Shown: positions 9,105 to 18,455, numbered from the stretch's first letter. The stretch is DNA of 64,000 nt from Chryseobacterium arthrosphaerae (GCF_001684965.1 NZ_MAYG01000001.1:3348001-3412000); one strand, 5' to 3'. Numbers and translations are program-made. The notes: generated by a model from the sequence alone, not told the origin.

Positions 9105-9782
9105 ATGGGCAAGAATAAATTAGCAAGATTTGCAGAAAACAAAATATTACCAAATGTAATCCAACCTACAAGAGAAGATGCCTTAAACGGTTTTGATCTT
9201 AAAGGAAAATGGAGAGAAAATTTCTTTAAAAATGACAATCCTGTCGTTCTGGAATTAGGTTGTGGAAAAGGAGAGTATTCTGTAGGACTTGCCAAAGCAT
9301 TTCCTGAAAAAAACTTTATCGGGATTGATATTAAAGGAGCAAGATTCTGGTTCGGGGCTAAGGAAGCCGTAGAAAACAACATGAATAACGTTGCTTTTCT
9401 GAGAACACAGATCGAACTTGTTGATTATTTCTTCGCCGAAAATGAAGTGGATGAAATCTGGATTACATTCCCGGATCCCCAAATCAAATACAAGAGAACC
9501 AAACATAGATTAACGCATCCTGACTTTTTGAACCGGTATAAAAAGTTCCTGAAGCCCGGAGGAATCATTCATCTGAAAACCGATTCAGAATTCCTGCACG
9601 GTTACACACTGGGATATCTGCAGGGGGCAGGTTACGAAATTATATCAGCCCATCACGACATCTATGGAGCACCCGAATATGATCCGGACACGGAACATCT
9701 GAGAGATATCAAAACGTATTACGAGGAACTATTTTCAGCGAAAGGAAAAACAATTACCTATATAAAATTCCGGATAAGCTGA
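9105..9782 (+). CDS. trmB: tRNA (guanine-N7-)-methyltransferase
   Basis: 225 residues, the usual length of the family. It methylates G46 in the variable loop of tRNAs with S-adenosylmethionine. Visible motifs: the SAM-binding glycine loop VLELGCGKGEYSVGLA, the acidic residue after strand 2 (FIGIDIKGAR), the TrmB signature ITFPDPQIKYKRTKHRLTHP, and KPGGIIHLKTDSEFLHGY. The ATG at 9105 is chosen over an in-frame TTG at 9084 because the TTG lies in the promoter box and the conserved protein begins just after the ATG. It sits oddly between members of a small exported-protein family. A small gap (17 nt) to the next gene suggests cotranscription. Confidence 0.95.
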   Translation: MGKNKLARFAENKILPNVIQPTREDALNGFDLKGKWRENFFKNDNPVVLELGCGKGEYSVGLAKAFPEKNFIGIDIKGARFWFGAKEAVENNMNNVAFLRTQIELVDYFFAENEVDEIWITFPDPQIKYKRTKHRLTHPDFLNRYKKFLKPGGIIHLKTDSEFLHGYTLGYLQGAGYEIISAHHDIYGAPEYDPDTEHLRDIKTYYEELFSAKGKTITYIKFRIS

Positions 9783-9799
9783 TGAGATAAACTACATTG

Positions 9800-10489
9800 A
9801 TGAAAAAAAAATTTTTAACCATTATATTCTTCGCATTTCTACTCCCAGGCTTTACATATGCCCAAAAAAGCAGTAAAGACATCTTAAAAAGCACAAATAT
9901 CAGGGAAATTGAAGAATATTTAAAGAACGCACATCCGGATGATCCGAAGAGAAGTGTACTGAAGCCTAAGCTTATCGCCCTGAAAAATGCTGAATGGACA
10001 AAAGGGGCCCGTACAGCCAGGCCTATGGAAGCAAGACCCATCATCTCAGATATTCCTAAAAGTATCATGAGAAATCCCGGTTCTGATGATGCAGAAGAGT
10101 TTAAACGGCTTATTGTAGAATCATCTGCTGAACACAAGGAAAAAACAGTCAAGCTTCTGAACGCGATGTTCAATGAGGATATTACCCGCAAAGAGGCCAT
10201 CCTTTTATTCAAAAATAATTCAGACTGCAACATTGTACTCAGGATAGAAGGAAAAGATTATTATAACCTTGCCGTGCCTGCTCACGGAGAAAATTTCATC
10301 GTCATCAATAAAGGGGCATACAGTCTTAGCAGTAATGTCTGCGATATGAAGTATAGCTCCCAGAAAGATATTAAAAAAAGTATCTTTGTGACGATTGACA
10401 ATCCCAAGCTGCCTGAAACAGAACCAAAACCTGTACAGAAGGAAACTGTCAGGAAAAAGCCTTTGAAAAAAAGTAAAGTAAAAAAATAA
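9800..10489 (+). CDS. Exported protein of unknown function, paralog 2 of 3
   Basis: 229 residues starting at ATG 9800 (the upstream TTG at 9797 is less likely). Signal peptide to about residue 22 (FTYAQ). It shares with the gene at 8245 the N-terminal KDILKSTNIREIEEYLKN AHPDDPKRSVLKP block, and the C-terminal AEEFKRLI, VKLLNAMF, NNSDCNIVLRIEG, LAVPAHGENFIVINKGAY and SNVCDMKYSSQK blocks. The last ~30 residues are a lysine- and proline-rich tail (ending KKSKVKK) with no counterpart in the paralogs. It is followed after one base by the related lipoprotein gene, so the two are almost certainly cotranscribed and perhaps function together. No known catalytic motif is seen. Confidence 0.75.
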   Translation: MKKKFLTIIFFAFLLPGFTYAQKSSKDILKSTNIREIEEYLKNAHPDDPKRSVLKPKLIALKNAEWTKGARTARPMEARPIISDIPKSIMRNPGSDDAEEFKRLIVESSAEHKEKTVKLLNAMFNEDITRKEAILLFKNNSDCNIVLRIEGKDYYNLAVPAHGENFIVINKGAYSLSSNVCDMKYSSQKDIKKSIFVTIDNPKLPETEPKPVQKETVRKKPLKKSKVKK

Positions 10490-10490
10490 A

Positions 10491-10931
10491 ATGGGTATGA
10501 AAAAGCTATTAGTCTTTGCCGGAGTTTCATTAGTCCTTGCCAGCTGTAATGTGAATTATGGCGGGTATCCGGTCAGAACCTCCTATCCTGCCGGAAATTC
10601 CGGGAGTGCAGCTAATACAGCAAGAGAGTATAATGAACTGATGAAGACCTATAAACCTGAAACTGCTGAGGTACTTAACGATCTTTTGAATAGTGATGAC
10701 CCTGGTAATCCCAGAACATCTATTTCTGTAGAGAACAGATCTCCATGCAATATGGTACTTACCGTAAGCGGAAACGGATTCTTTAAAAAGATTCCCATAG
10801 GCGCCGGAAAGATAGGTTATACAATGGTAACCAAAAACCAGAATTACAGATTATCCGGTATGCTGTGCAATTCTTCTTACCAGTCTACCAAATTTATTAC
10901 AACCTCCTATTCTATTAAACTAAGCAATTAA
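10491..10931 (+). CDS. Lipoprotein of unknown function, paralog 3 of 3
   Basis: 146 residues. The N-terminus is a lipoprotein signal with lipobox LASC, Cys19 being the predicted lipidated residue, followed by a glycine/serine/asparagine-rich linker. The C-terminal ~100 residues are a divergent copy of the module in the two exported proteins upstream (AREYNELM, AEVLNDLLNSDD, ENRSPCNMVLTVSG, IPIGAGKIGYTMVTKNQNY, LCNSSYQSTK). It starts one base after the stop of the preceding gene. An outer-membrane-anchored version next to soluble exported versions hints at a shared partner or complex, but that is only inference. Confidence 0.75.
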   Translation: MGMKKLLVFAGVSLVLASCNVNYGGYPVRTSYPAGNSGSAANTAREYNELMKTYKPETAEVLNDLLNSDDPGNPRTSISVENRSPCNMVLTVSGNGFFKKIPIGAGKIGYTMVTKNQNYRLSGMLCNSSYQSTKFITTSYSIKLSN

Positions 10932-11061
10932 ATACAGATCCACATTGAGACATTGTGGGTTTTCTTTTGCCCTTATTTCAGCCTGTTTTACAAGTTGTGA
11001 ACACATTTGAGAAGAAACTATACATATAAAAAATAAATGAGTCTTCTTCATAATAAGCAAA

Positions 11062-11093
11062 TAAAAAAACGCTGGACCTAAATCCAGCGTTTT
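11062..11093 (-). terminator. Terminator of the ribosomal protein operon
   Basis: Stem aaacgctgga (11067-11076) with tccagcgttt (11083-11092); the A run at 11063-11069 is the T tail on the minus strand. It also faces the plus-strand lipoprotein gene and may serve both directions. Confidence 0.85.
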
Positions 11094-11117
11094 TCCTATA
11101 TTAAAGAAAATCTTTAA

Positions 11118-11879
11118 TTATTCTGCATCGAAATCAGCATCTGTATCAGCAGATACTTTTTCTCCTTCTTCTTTAGATTTTTCTTTATCAGCTTTTCTTT
11201 GAGACTGACCTTCTTTGATAGATTCAGAAACTACGCTAAGGATCATATCAATAGACTTGGAAGCATCATCGTTTCCTGGGATAACGAAGTCAACTTTTCT
11301 TGGGTCAGAGTTTGTATCAACAATACCGAAAACTGGAATACCTAGTTTCTTAGCTTCAGTTACTGCGATGTGTTCTCTTAAGATATCAACTACAAATACA
11401 GCAGATGGAAGTCTCACCATGTCAGCGATAGAACCTAAGTTCTTCTCAAGGTTAGCTCTTTGTCTGTCAACCTGTAATCTTTCTTTTTTAGATAAAGTTT
11501 CGAATGTACCGTCTTTTTTCATTTTGTCGATAGCATTCATCTTCTTTACAGCCTTTCTGATAGTAACGAAGTTCGTTAGCATACCACCTGGCCATCTTTC
11601 TGTAATATAAGGCATATTAAGTTCAGAAGCGTGTTTTGCAACTACTTCTTTCGCTTGCTTTTTAGTTGCTACGAAAAGAACTTTTTTACCTGCAGAAGTT
11701 AATTTTTCTAAAGCGCTGCACGCTTCATCCAATTTAACTGCTGTTTTATGTAAGTCTACAATGTGAATACCGTTTTTCTCCATAAAAATGTATGGAGCCA
11801 TATTTGGGTTCCACTTTCTAGTCATGTGACCGAAGTGTACGCCAGCCTCTAAAAGGTCTTTTACATTTGCTTTTGCCAT
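11118..11879 (-). CDS. rpsB: 30S ribosomal protein S2
   Basis: 253 residues. Typical S2: ANVKDLLEAGVHFGHMTRKWNP at the N-terminus, FVATKKQAKEVV, YITERWPGGMLTNF, VVDILREHIAVTEAKKLGIPV and VDTNSDPRKVDFVIPGNDDA. It ends with an acidic, lysine-rich tail of the kind seen in other Bacteroidota S2 proteins. It is the last gene of an rplM-rpsI-rpsB unit on the minus strand. In most bacteria tsf follows directly; here a terminator and a convergent lipoprotein gene follow instead. The gap to rpsI is 207 bp and contains short repeats. Confidence 0.97.
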   Translation of the reverse strand: MAKANVKDLLEAGVHFGHMTRKWNPNMAPYIFMEKNGIHIVDLHKTAVKLDEACSALEKLTSAGKKVLFVATKKQAKEVVAKHASELNMPYITERWPGGMLTNFVTIRKAVKKMNAIDKMKKDGTFETLSKKERLQVDRQRANLEKNLGSIADMVRLPSAVFVVDILREHIAVTEAKKLGIPVFGIVDTNSDPRKVDFVIPGNDDASKSIDMILSVVSESIKEGQSQRKADKEKSKEEGEKVSADTDADFDAE

Positions 11880-11968
11880 GTTTTCTGTTTTTGTTAGTTT
11901 ACTTTCCGTCTTTTAAACAATCAACAACTTCTTTAGATGGGAGAAGCGTTTGGATGCTAAACGTAACG

Positions 11969-12078
11969 GGCAATTGGCGGTCTGCTTCCTGCTTTTGGCA
12001 ATTGGCTTTGCGCCGAGATTAAGTTTAAATAAAATGTAGTACATTTCTGTAGCCAATAGCTAATAGCCATTCGCCAAC
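11969..12078. repeat. Short dispersed-type repeats between rpsI and rpsB
   Basis: The decamer ggcaattggc occurs twice (11969-11978 and 11997-12006), with ctgcttttggc in between (11989-11999). On the far side lie the inverted relatives gccaatagc and taatagcca (12052-12068), then ttcgcca. This looks like a patchwork of short repeat units, not coding sequence. The same ctgcttttggc string occurs inside a coding region at 35206-35216. Confidence 0.6.
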
Positions 12079-12086
12079 AGCAAATC

Positions 12087-12473
12087 TTAACGTTTTGAGA
12101 ATTGGAATCTCTTTCTTGCTTTTTTCTGACCTGGCTTCTTTCTTTCCACCATTCTTGCGTCTCTTGTAAGTAAACCAGCAGGCTTCAATGCTAATCTGAA
12201 CTCAGCGTTGATTTCGCATAAAGCTCTTGAAATACCTAATCTGATAGCCTCTGCCTGACCTGTATTTCCACCACCGAATACGTTTACGGTAACGTCATAC
12301 TGACCAACAGTCTCAGAAAGGATGAACGGTTGGTTTAATTTGTAAACCATCACGTCTGTAGAGAAATATTCTTTAGCATCTTTACCGTTTACTGTAATGT
12401 TTCCAGAACCTGGTCTTACATAAACTCTTGCTACAGAAGTTTTTCTTCTTCCGATTTTGTGAACTATAGACAT
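12087..12473 (-). CDS. rpsI: 30S ribosomal protein S9
   Basis: 128 residues, the normal length. Motifs: [26 protein letters not shown] (N-terminal half), [42 protein letters not shown] and the invariant basic end RFQFSKR, which reaches the ribosomal P site in known structures. It follows rplM after 6 bp, the usual rplM-rpsI pair. Confidence 0.98.
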   Translation of the reverse strand: MSIVHKIGRRKTSVARVYVRPGSGNITVNGKDAKEYFSTDVMVYKLNQPFILSETVGQYDVTVNVFGGGNTGQAEAIRLGISRALCEINAEFRLALKPAGLLTRDARMVERKKPGQKKARKRFQFSKR

Positions 12474-12479
12474 AATTAA

Positions 12480-12935
12480 TTATTTAAATTCGTTAACATT
12501 AATTGTTTTAGGCTGTTGAGCTTCATGTTTGTGCTCAGTTCCTTCATATAAATAAAGGTTCTTAAGGATAGCAGCTCCTAATCTGTTTTTAGGTAACATC
12601 CCTTTTACAGACTTCTCCAATACCTTTAAAGAATCTTTCTTTTGAAGTTCAGCCGCAGTCATAGACTTCTGTCCTCCAGGATATCCTGTATGCCAGATGT
12701 AAGTCTTATCAGCCCACTTGTTTCCGGAAAGTGTAATTTTCCCAGCATTCAAAACGATTACGTTATCACCACAATCTACGTGAGGTGTAAAGTTCGTTTT
12801 GTGCTTACCTCTCAAAATCTTTGCAACCGTAGAAGCTAGTCTTCCTAACGGCTGTCCTTCAGCGTCTACCACAACCCATTCTTTATTAGCAGTAGCTTTG
12901 TTCGCTGAAACAGTTTTGTAACTTAATGTATTCAC
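12480..12935 (-). CDS. rplM: 50S ribosomal protein L13
   Basis: 151 residues. L13 motifs are clear: WVVVDAEGQPLGRLAS, AKILRGKHKTNFTPHVDCGD, VIVLNAGKITLSGNKW, KTYIWHTGYPGG, and KGMLPKNRLGAAILKNLYLYEGTEHKHEAQQP. It is the first gene of the operon. A TACCTTTG promoter box lies 47 nt upstream of its ATG, so the transcript has a leader of about 40 nt. Confidence 0.98.
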   Translation of the reverse strand: MNTLSYKTVSANKATANKEWVVVDAEGQPLGRLASTVAKILRGKHKTNFTPHVDCGDNVIVLNAGKITLSGNKWADKTYIWHTGYPGGQKSMTAAELQKKDSLKVLEKSVKGMLPKNRLGAAILKNLYLYEGTEHKHEAQQPKTINVNEFK

Positions 12936-12981
12936 ACGTTTTAGTTAAAGATTAAACATAATTTACCCCTAAAAGGGTGTG

Positions 12982-12989
12982 CAAAGGTA
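12982..12989 (-). promoter_or_regulatory. -7 box TACCTTTG of the rplM operon
   Basis: A perfect TAnnTTTG on the minus strand. The leader between it and rplM contains a small hairpin (accc/gggg core near 12965-12978) that could be a site for ribosomal-protein control; this last point is speculative. Confidence 0.65.
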
Positions 12990-13159
12990 CAAATTATTTT
13001 TGTAATGAAAAAACATATTTTATTTAATCTATAGAATATCTGCTATTCAGCCCTCTAGCAATAGATTTTAACATTAATTAAGCTTTTGGCATAAATCTTG
13101 TAAAATGTTGTGCGATGAAAAAAAACGTTTAGAAGATTCTAAAAATACAAATGGTAAAT

Positions 13160-13190
13160 AAAGAGTTTGTTCCCTCAACTCTTTTTTTAT
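13160..13190 (+). terminator. Orphan terminator-like hairpin
   Basis: aaagagtt (13160-13167) pairs with aactcttt (13177-13184), followed by T's. No annotated gene ends here on the plus strand, so a short RNA may end at this point. Confidence 0.5.
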
Positions 13191-13273
13191 ACTCCCAACT
13201 TCTCTCTGTTACATATACTTTAAAGATTTCCGCAAAAGCTTAATGATATCATTATTTTATATACTGAAATAAT

Positions 13274-13281
13274 TATATTTG
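13274..13281 (+). promoter_or_regulatory. -7 box TATATTTG
   Basis: Exact TAnnTTTG 17 nt before the ATG at 13299. Confidence 0.6.
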
Positions 13282-13298
13282 CGCCAAACGTTTTACCC

Positions 13299-14387
13299 AT
13301 GAGCCACGGAAAAATCCGAGAAGATAAGACCTGCCTGAACTGCGGACACCAGGTGGAAGAACGCTTCTGCCCCCACTGCGGGCAGGAAAATATCGAAAGG
13401 CGTCAGCCATTCCACTTTCTGTTTACCCATTTTATTGAAGACTTCACGCATTATGACGGCCAGTTTTGGGGAACCGTAAAAAACCTGCTGTTCAAACCGG
13501 GAAAGCTTACCAACACTTATCTGCAGGGGAAAAGACAGATATTTGTACCTCCCGTTAAACTGTATATTTTCGTCAGTTTTATTACGTTTTTTGTATTTGC
13601 CCTGTTTCCTATGGTGAATATGGGTTCTTCAGACCGGAAAAGTGAAGAACATAGCAAAGCCGCCCATTTAAAAATAGCAAAACCTATTGGGACACAAAAG
13701 GTGATAGATAGCATACAGGCCAAAAAAATCCTGACCAAACAAGATTCTCTTGCGATTAAAAGTCTCAAGGCAATTCCTGATTCTGCCGATCTGGAAGAAA
13801 TGATGGATATGGACAAAACAATAGAGACCGGAGACGGAATGTATAATACAAAAAAATCCTATGATTCTGCTACGGCAAAAAATCCGGGCTTTTTTGATTT
13901 TATCCAGACACCTGTAGTTCATAAATTCTATGAACTCAGAGATCATGGAATCACAAAAAAGGAGATTATGAACGGTATGATCGAAAAATCCTTTCACAAC
14001 CTGCCCAAAGCACTTTTCATTTATCTTCCCCTGTTTGCATTCTTTCTTTGGATATTCCACAGTAAGAAAAAATGGTGGTATTTTGATCATGGAATCTTTA
14101 CACTCCATTATTTCTCTTTTTTGCTCCTCACTATTTTGTTGATATTCCTGCTGGGAAAACTGGCTGCGTTAACGGAAATTAAAGTGATTAATGCTGTTTT
14201 GTATTTAGCAATGACAGCACTTATAATATATAGCATGGGATATTTCTTCATCGCTCACAGGCGGGTTTATCATGCACACGGAATTGTAAGCTTTTTTGTT
14301 GGAATGATATTACTGATGATCAATTTCTTCGCTTTTATGTTCTTGCTTGTAGGTCTGGCTCTGATCAGTTTCATGATGATTCATTAA
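13299..14387 (+). CDS. DUF3667 membrane protein with zinc ribbon
   Basis: 362 residues. The N-terminus carries a CxxC...CxxC zinc ribbon (Cys12, Cys15, Cys24, Cys27; CLNCGHQVEERFCPHCGQ). The conserved DUF3667 block follows: FLFTHFIEDFTHYDGQFWGTV, LLFKPGKLTNTYLQGKR and VPPVKLYIFVSF. A first membrane helix lies at ~88-108, then a soluble loop of ~120 residues, then four or five hydrophobic segments from ~238 to the C-terminus. The family is common in Bacteroidota and uncharacterised. It has its own promoter and ends at a bidirectional terminator. Confidence 0.85.
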   Translation: MSHGKIREDKTCLNCGHQVEERFCPHCGQENIERRQPFHFLFTHFIEDFTHYDGQFWGTVKNLLFKPGKLTNTYLQGKRQIFVPPVKLYIFVSFITFFVFALFPMVNMGSSDRKSEEHSKAAHLKIAKPIGTQKVIDSIQAKKILTKQDSLAIKSLKAIPDSADLEEMMDMDKTIETGDGMYNTKKSYDSATAKNPGFFDFIQTPVVHKFYELRDHGITKKEIMNGMIEKSFHNLPKALFIYLPLFAFFLWIFHSKKKWWYFDHGIFTLHYFSFLLLTILLIFLLGKLAALTEIKVINAVLYLAMTALIIYSMGYFFIAHRRVYHAHGIVSFFVGMILLMINFFAFMFLLVGLALISFMMIH

Positions 14388-14390
14388 ATA

Positions 14391-14430
14391 AAAAATAAGG
14401 CTGTCACACTGGACAGCCTTATTTTTTTTA
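14391..14430. terminator. Bidirectional terminator between convergent genes
   Basis: aaaaataaggctgtc (14391-14405) pairs with gacagccttattttt (14412-14426). A's on the left and T's on the right let it serve both flanking genes. Confidence 0.9.
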
Positions 14431-14434
14431 ATTT

Positions 14435-14767
14435 TTATTTCCTTAATGATTTACTGCCTCTAAAGCTTGCAATAAGATAGTAGGCTACAAAGACCATTGA
14501 AAATTTCAGAATGGATGGAATAGCCAACTCAAGCTTAAAGATCAAAGTTCCCACCAGAACCAGAATTCCCATCACTACAAAAGACAGTCCCAATTTTTTC
14601 GGTAATGTAAAATCCGGAGTATCCAGGTAATACGCAACACCCCAGGCAGCACCAAAGGCTACTGCATAGTAAAGTTCCAGTCCGATATTCTCTGAACTTA
14701 AAAAGAAATAATTGATCAGGAAACTCACTACTGTTCCCAATGCGAAATATATCAAAGCTTTTTGCAT
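14435..14767 (-). CDS. Small integral membrane protein, unknown function
   Basis: 110 residues, almost entirely made of four hydrophobic helices (~5-24, 30-48, 57-77, 83-103) with a short basic C-terminus (RGSKSLRK). No motif is recognised. It is convergent with the DUF3667 gene and divergent from icmF, so it is probably transcribed alone. Codon use and composition resemble the neighbours, which supports a real gene. Confidence 0.65.
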   Translation of the reverse strand: MQKALIYFALGTVVSFLINYFFLSSENIGLELYYAVAFGAAWGVAYYLDTPDFTLPKKLGLSFVVMGILVLVGTLIFKLELAIPSILKFSMVFVAYYLIASFRGSKSLRK

Positions 14768-14988
14768 GTCTGTAAAATATGGTGCAAAAATAAAGATTTT
14801 AATTTGAGTAAAGGAGGATCTGCCGATTCGTAAACAAAATCCTGCAAGTCTTTTTAATTCTGTAACTGCCGAACCTGAGGACTTTGAAATTCCTAAACCT
14901 GAAATTGGAGATATATTATTAAATAACCCAACATAAACAATTGAAAATCATAAAAATAAATTCAAACACAGGGTTGTTTTTTTATTAT

Positions 14989-14996
14989 TATATTTG
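14989..14996 (+). promoter_or_regulatory. -7 box TATATTTG of icmF
   Basis: Exact TAnnTTTG 27 nt before the ATG at 15024. Confidence 0.55.
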
Positions 14997-15023
14997 AAAA
15001 CTTAGAAACTTTCTAAAATTTTT

Positions 15024-18000
15024 ATGGAAACCCAAAAATATACTCCAACCAATAAGGTAAGAATCGTAACAGCTGCGTCTTTATTTGACGGGCATGATGC
15101 TGCGATCAATATTATGCGTCGTGTCATCCAGGGCACAGGATGCGAAGTGATCCATTTAGGACATGACAAATCAGCAGAAGAAGTTGTAAACACAGCGATC
15201 CAGGAGGATGCCAACGCTATTGCATTAACTTCCTATCAGGGTGGTCACAATGAATATTTTAAATATATCTATGACCTGCTTAGGGAAAAAAATTCGCCAC
15301 AGATCAAAATTTTCGGCGGCGGCGGCGGTGTAATCCTTCCGGAAGAAATCAAAGATCTGATGTCTTATGGGATCGACAGGATTTATTCTCCGGATGACGG
15401 CCGTGAGCTGGGCCTTCAGGGAATGATCGATGATCTGGTACACAGATCGGATTTTGCAACAGGAAAAGATGTTACAGCAAAAGATCTGGATGATATCAGT
15501 TTTGAAAACCCTTCAAGCATCGCACAGATTATCTCCGCCGTTGAAAACTTTTCAGAAGAAAAACCTGAATTGGTAAAAGCCATCGATGAAGAATCAAAGC
15601 ACCTGAACATCCCTATTATTGGTATCACAGGTACCGGAGGAGCTGGGAAATCTTCTTTGACAGATGAATTGGTGAGACGTTTCTTACGTTCCAATACAGA
15701 TAAAAAAATAGCCATTATTTCCATTGACCCTTCCAAAAAGAAGACCGGAGGAGCACTTTTAGGAGACAGAATCCGTATGAATGCGATCAATGACCCGAGA
15801 GTCTATATGCGTTCTATGGCAACCAGGGAGAATAACGTTTCGGTTTCTCCGTTCATCCATTCCGCATTGAATGTGTTGAAACTTGCCCACCCAGACGTGA
15901 TCATTCTTGAGACTTCCGGGATCGGACAGTCCGGATCAGAGGTTTCTGATTTTGCTGATGTATCTATGTATGTAATGACTCCTGAATATGGAGCATCTAC
16001 GCAGCTGGAAAAAATTGACATGCTGGACTATGCAGATCTTGTCGCTTTAAATAAATCAGACAAAAGAGGGGCACTTGATGCCCTTCAGGCGGTAAGAAAA
16101 CAGTTCCAGAGAAACCACCTTTTATGGGAAAGCCCGTTAGACGATATGCCGGTATATGCAACCAAGGCATCTCAGTTTAATGATCATGGAACAACTGAAC
16201 TGTACAACAGACTTGTTTCAAAAGTCAATGAAAAATTCCCGGAATTAAGCCTAAAGACTTTTGTAGAACAGGAAGTTACGGAAGAAGTAACGATTATTCC
16301 TCCGAAAAGAGTCCGCTACCTTTCTGAAATTGTAGAAAACAACAAACAATATGATGCCAACATTGAAAAGCAGGCTGAACTGGCCAGAAAAATGTACCAT
16401 ATTGAAGGGGTAAAGGCTATCATTTCCAATGAAGTTTTAGAAGCTGAATATCAGAAGGCAGAAAAAGAACTTCAGCAGGAAAATATTGATTTCCTTAAAA
16501 CATGGGATGATACCAAAAAGGCTTTCCATGCAGAGTTCTATTCTTATTTCGTAAGAGGAAAAGAAATTAAAGTGGAGACATCAACAGAATCTCTATCCCA
16601 TTTGAGAATTCCGAAAATTGCACTGCCAAAATATAACGACTGGGGTGACCTGATCAAATGGAAAGGCCAGGAAAACCTTCCGGGAAGCTTCCCTTATACG
16701 GCAGGAATCTATCCGTTCAAAAGAACCGGTGAAGATCCTACAAGGATGTTTGCAGGAGAAGGAGGCCCGGAAAGAACCAACAGAAGATTCCACTACGTTT
16801 CTGCAGAAATGCCTGCAAAACGTCTGTCTACAGCATTTGATTCTGTGACATTATATGGCCAGGATCCGGCTTTACCACCGGATATTTATGGTAAGATCGG
16901 AAATGCGGGAGTTTCTATTGCCACTTTAGATGATGCAAAAAAACTGTACTCGGGATTTGATCTGGTAAATGCATTGACATCCGTTTCCATGACGATCAAC
17001 GGCCCTGCACCGATGCTATTGGCTTTCTTTATGAATGCGGCCATCGATCAGAATGTGGAAAAATACATTAAAGAGAATGGCTTAGAAGCTAAGGTAGAAG
17101 CTAAACTTAAGGAAAAATTTGACGATAAAGGTTTGGAAAGACCGAAATATAACGGTGAACTTCCTCCATCCAACAATGGTTTGGGACTACAGCTTTTAGG
17201 ACTTACCGGTGATGAAGTAATTCCTGCTGATGTATATGCTGAAATCAAAGCCAAAACCATAGCTACTGTACGTGGTACCGTTCAGGCTGATATTTTAAAG
17301 GAGGACCAGGCTCAGAACACCTGTATCTTCTCTACTGAATTTGCTCTAAGATTAATGGGTGACGTTCAGGAATATTTCATCAAAGAAAAAGTAAGAAACT
17401 TCTACTCTGTTTCCATTTCCGGATATCACATTGCTGAAGCCGGTGCCAACCCTGTTTCCCAGCTGGCATTTACATTGGCCAATGGTTTCACCTATGTGGA
17501 ATACTATTTGTCAAGAGGAATGGATATCAATGATTTTGCCCCTAACTTATCTTTCTTCTTCTCCAACGGTATCGACCCTGAATATTCAGTGATCGGACGT
17601 GTAGCACGAAGAATCTGGGCAAAAGCCATGAAACTGAAATACGGTGCTGACGAAAGAAGCCAGATGCTGAAATACCATATCCAGACTTCAGGACGTTCTC
17701 TTCACGCCCAGGAAATTGATTTCAATGATATCAGAACAACGCTTCAGGCGCTGTATGCGATCTATGACAACTGTAATTCCCTTCACACGAATGCTTATGA
17801 CGAGGCGATCACAACTCCTACCGAGCAATCGGTAAGAAGAGCAATGGCGATCCAGCTTATTATCAACAAAGAGTTAGGATTGGCTAAAAACGAGAATCCG
17901 CTTCAGGGATCATTCATCATTGAAGAATTAACAGATCTTGTAGAAGAGGCCGTATACACTGAATTCGACAGAATCACTGAAAGAGGCGGAGTTCTGGGTG

Positions 18001-18371
18001 CAATGGAAACCATGTACCAGCGTTCGAAAATCCAGGAAGAATCTATGCATTACGAATGGCTGAAGCATACGGGAGAATATCCGATCATCGGGGTAAATAC
18101 TTTCTTAGGAAAAGATGGTTCTCCAACTGTACTTCCAGGCGAGGTCATCCGTTCTACCGAAGAAGAAAAGCAGGCTCAGATAGAGTTTCTTCATAACTTC
18201 CAGAAAGCGAATGAAAGCAAATCTGAAGAAGCACTGAGAACATTACAACATGCTGCCATCAACCAGCAAAACCTTTTCGAAGTGATGATGGATGCTGTGA
18301 AATACTGCTCTCTAGGACAAATCACCAACGCTTTGTTTGAAGTGGGTGGTAAGTACAGAAGAAATATGTAG
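15024..18371 (+). CDS. icmF: Fused acyl-CoA mutase (IcmF-type: B12 domain, G-protein chaperone, mutase)
   Basis: 1115 residues, the length of IcmF. Residues ~10-145 are the cobalamin-binding domain (FDGHDAAI with Asp22 and the cobalt-ligating His24; SYQGGH). Residues ~195-410 are a MeaB/ArgK-like GTPase with P-loop GTGGAGKSS (203-211) and LNKSD. From ~540 on comes the mutase TIM barrel and dimer region ([59 protein letters not shown]). Known IcmF enzymes interconvert isobutyryl- and butyryl-CoA with adenosylcobalamin, the GTPase domain acting as a built-in chaperone; some prefer other branched acyl-CoAs. Substrate choice cannot be decided here, so a general methylmalonyl-CoA mutase family label is the safe alternative. 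It is transcribed alone. Confidence 0.9.
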   Translation: METQKYTPTNKVRIVTAASLFDGHDAAINIMRRVIQGTGCEVIHLGHDKSAEEVVNTAIQEDANAIALTSYQGGHNEYFKYIYDLLREKNSPQIKIFGGGGGVILPEEIKDLMSYGIDRIYSPDDGRELGLQGMIDDLVHRSDFATGKDVTAKDLDDISFENPSSIAQIISAVENFSEEKPELVKAIDEESKHLNIPIIGITGTGGAGKSSLTDELVRRFLRSNTDKKIAIISIDPSKKKTGGALLGDRIRMNAINDPRVYMRSMATRENNVSVSPFIHSALNVLKLAHPDVIILETSGIGQSGSEVSDFADVSMYVMTPEYGASTQLEKIDMLDYADLVALNKSDKRGALDALQAVRKQFQRNHLLWESPLDDMPVYATKASQFNDHGTTELYNRLVSKVNEKFPELSLKTFVEQEVTEEVTIIPPKRVRYLSEIVENNKQYDANIEKQAELARKMYHIEGVKAIISNEVLEAEYQKAEKELQQENIDFLKTWDDTKKAFHAEFYSYFVRGKEIKVETSTESLSHLRIPKIALPKYNDWGDLIKWKGQENLPGSFPYTAGIYPFKRTGEDPTRMFAGEGGPERTNRRFHYVSAEMPAKRLSTAFDSVTLYGQDPALPPDIYGKIGNAGVSIATLDDAKKLYSGFDLVNALTSVSMTINGPAPMLLAFFMNAAIDQNVEKYIKENGLEAKVEAKLKEKFDDKGLERPKYNGELPPSNNGLGLQLLGLTGDEVIPADVYAEIKAKTIATVRGTVQADILKEDQAQNTCIFSTEFALRLMGDVQEYFIKEKVRNFYSVSISGYHIAEAGANPVSQLAFTLANGFTYVEYYLSRGMDINDFAPNLSFFFSNGIDPEYSVIGRVARRIWAKAMKLKYGADERSQMLKYHIQTSGRSLHAQEIDFNDIRTTLQALYAIYDNCNSLHTNAYDEAITTPTEQSVRRAMAIQLIINKELGLAKNENPLQGSFIIEELTDLVEEAVYTEFDRITERGGVLGAMETMYQRSKIQEESMHYEWLKHTGEYPIIGVNTFLGKDGSPTVLPGEVIRSTEEEKQAQIEFLHNFQKANESKSEEALRTLQHAAINQQNLFEVMMDAVKYCSLGQITNALFEVGGKYRRNM

Positions 18372-18391
18372 TCGTACATTTTTTATAAATT

Positions 18392-18425
18392 AAAAACCTC
18401 AAAGAAATCCTTTGAGGTTTTTTTG
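18392..18425 (+). terminator. Terminator of icmF
   Basis: aaaacctcaaag (18393-18404) pairs with ctttgaggtttt (18410-18421), then T's. Confidence 0.9.
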
Positions 18426-18443
18426 TTTAAAATATTAAATATC

Positions 18444-18451
18444 TATGTTTG
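18444..18451 (+). promoter_or_regulatory. -7 box TATGTTTG next to the start codon
   Basis: Exact TAnnTTTG with only 4 nt between its G and the ATG at 18456. If transcription starts about 5 nt downstream of the box, the message is leaderless. Confidence 0.5.
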
Positions 18452-18455
18452 TTCT

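Larger units (their letters stand above)
12936..13298. other. 363-bp intergenic region between rplM and the DUF3667 gene
   Basis: It holds the rplM promoter, the promoter of the rightward gene at 13274-13281 and, between them, a hairpin with a T7 tail at 13160-13190. A five-codon reading frame (MKKNV) at 13115-13132 precedes that hairpin. No larger gene is seen. Confidence 0.6.

Noticed and set aside
13668..14108. 146-codon minus-strand frame inside the DUF3667 gene
   Set aside because: Shadow of a recognised conserved family gene; no start context.
15024..18371. Reading the large mutase as separate mutase subunits with frameshift
   Set aside because: The frame is continuous through the B12, GTPase and mutase domains and the length fits the known fused IcmF form.
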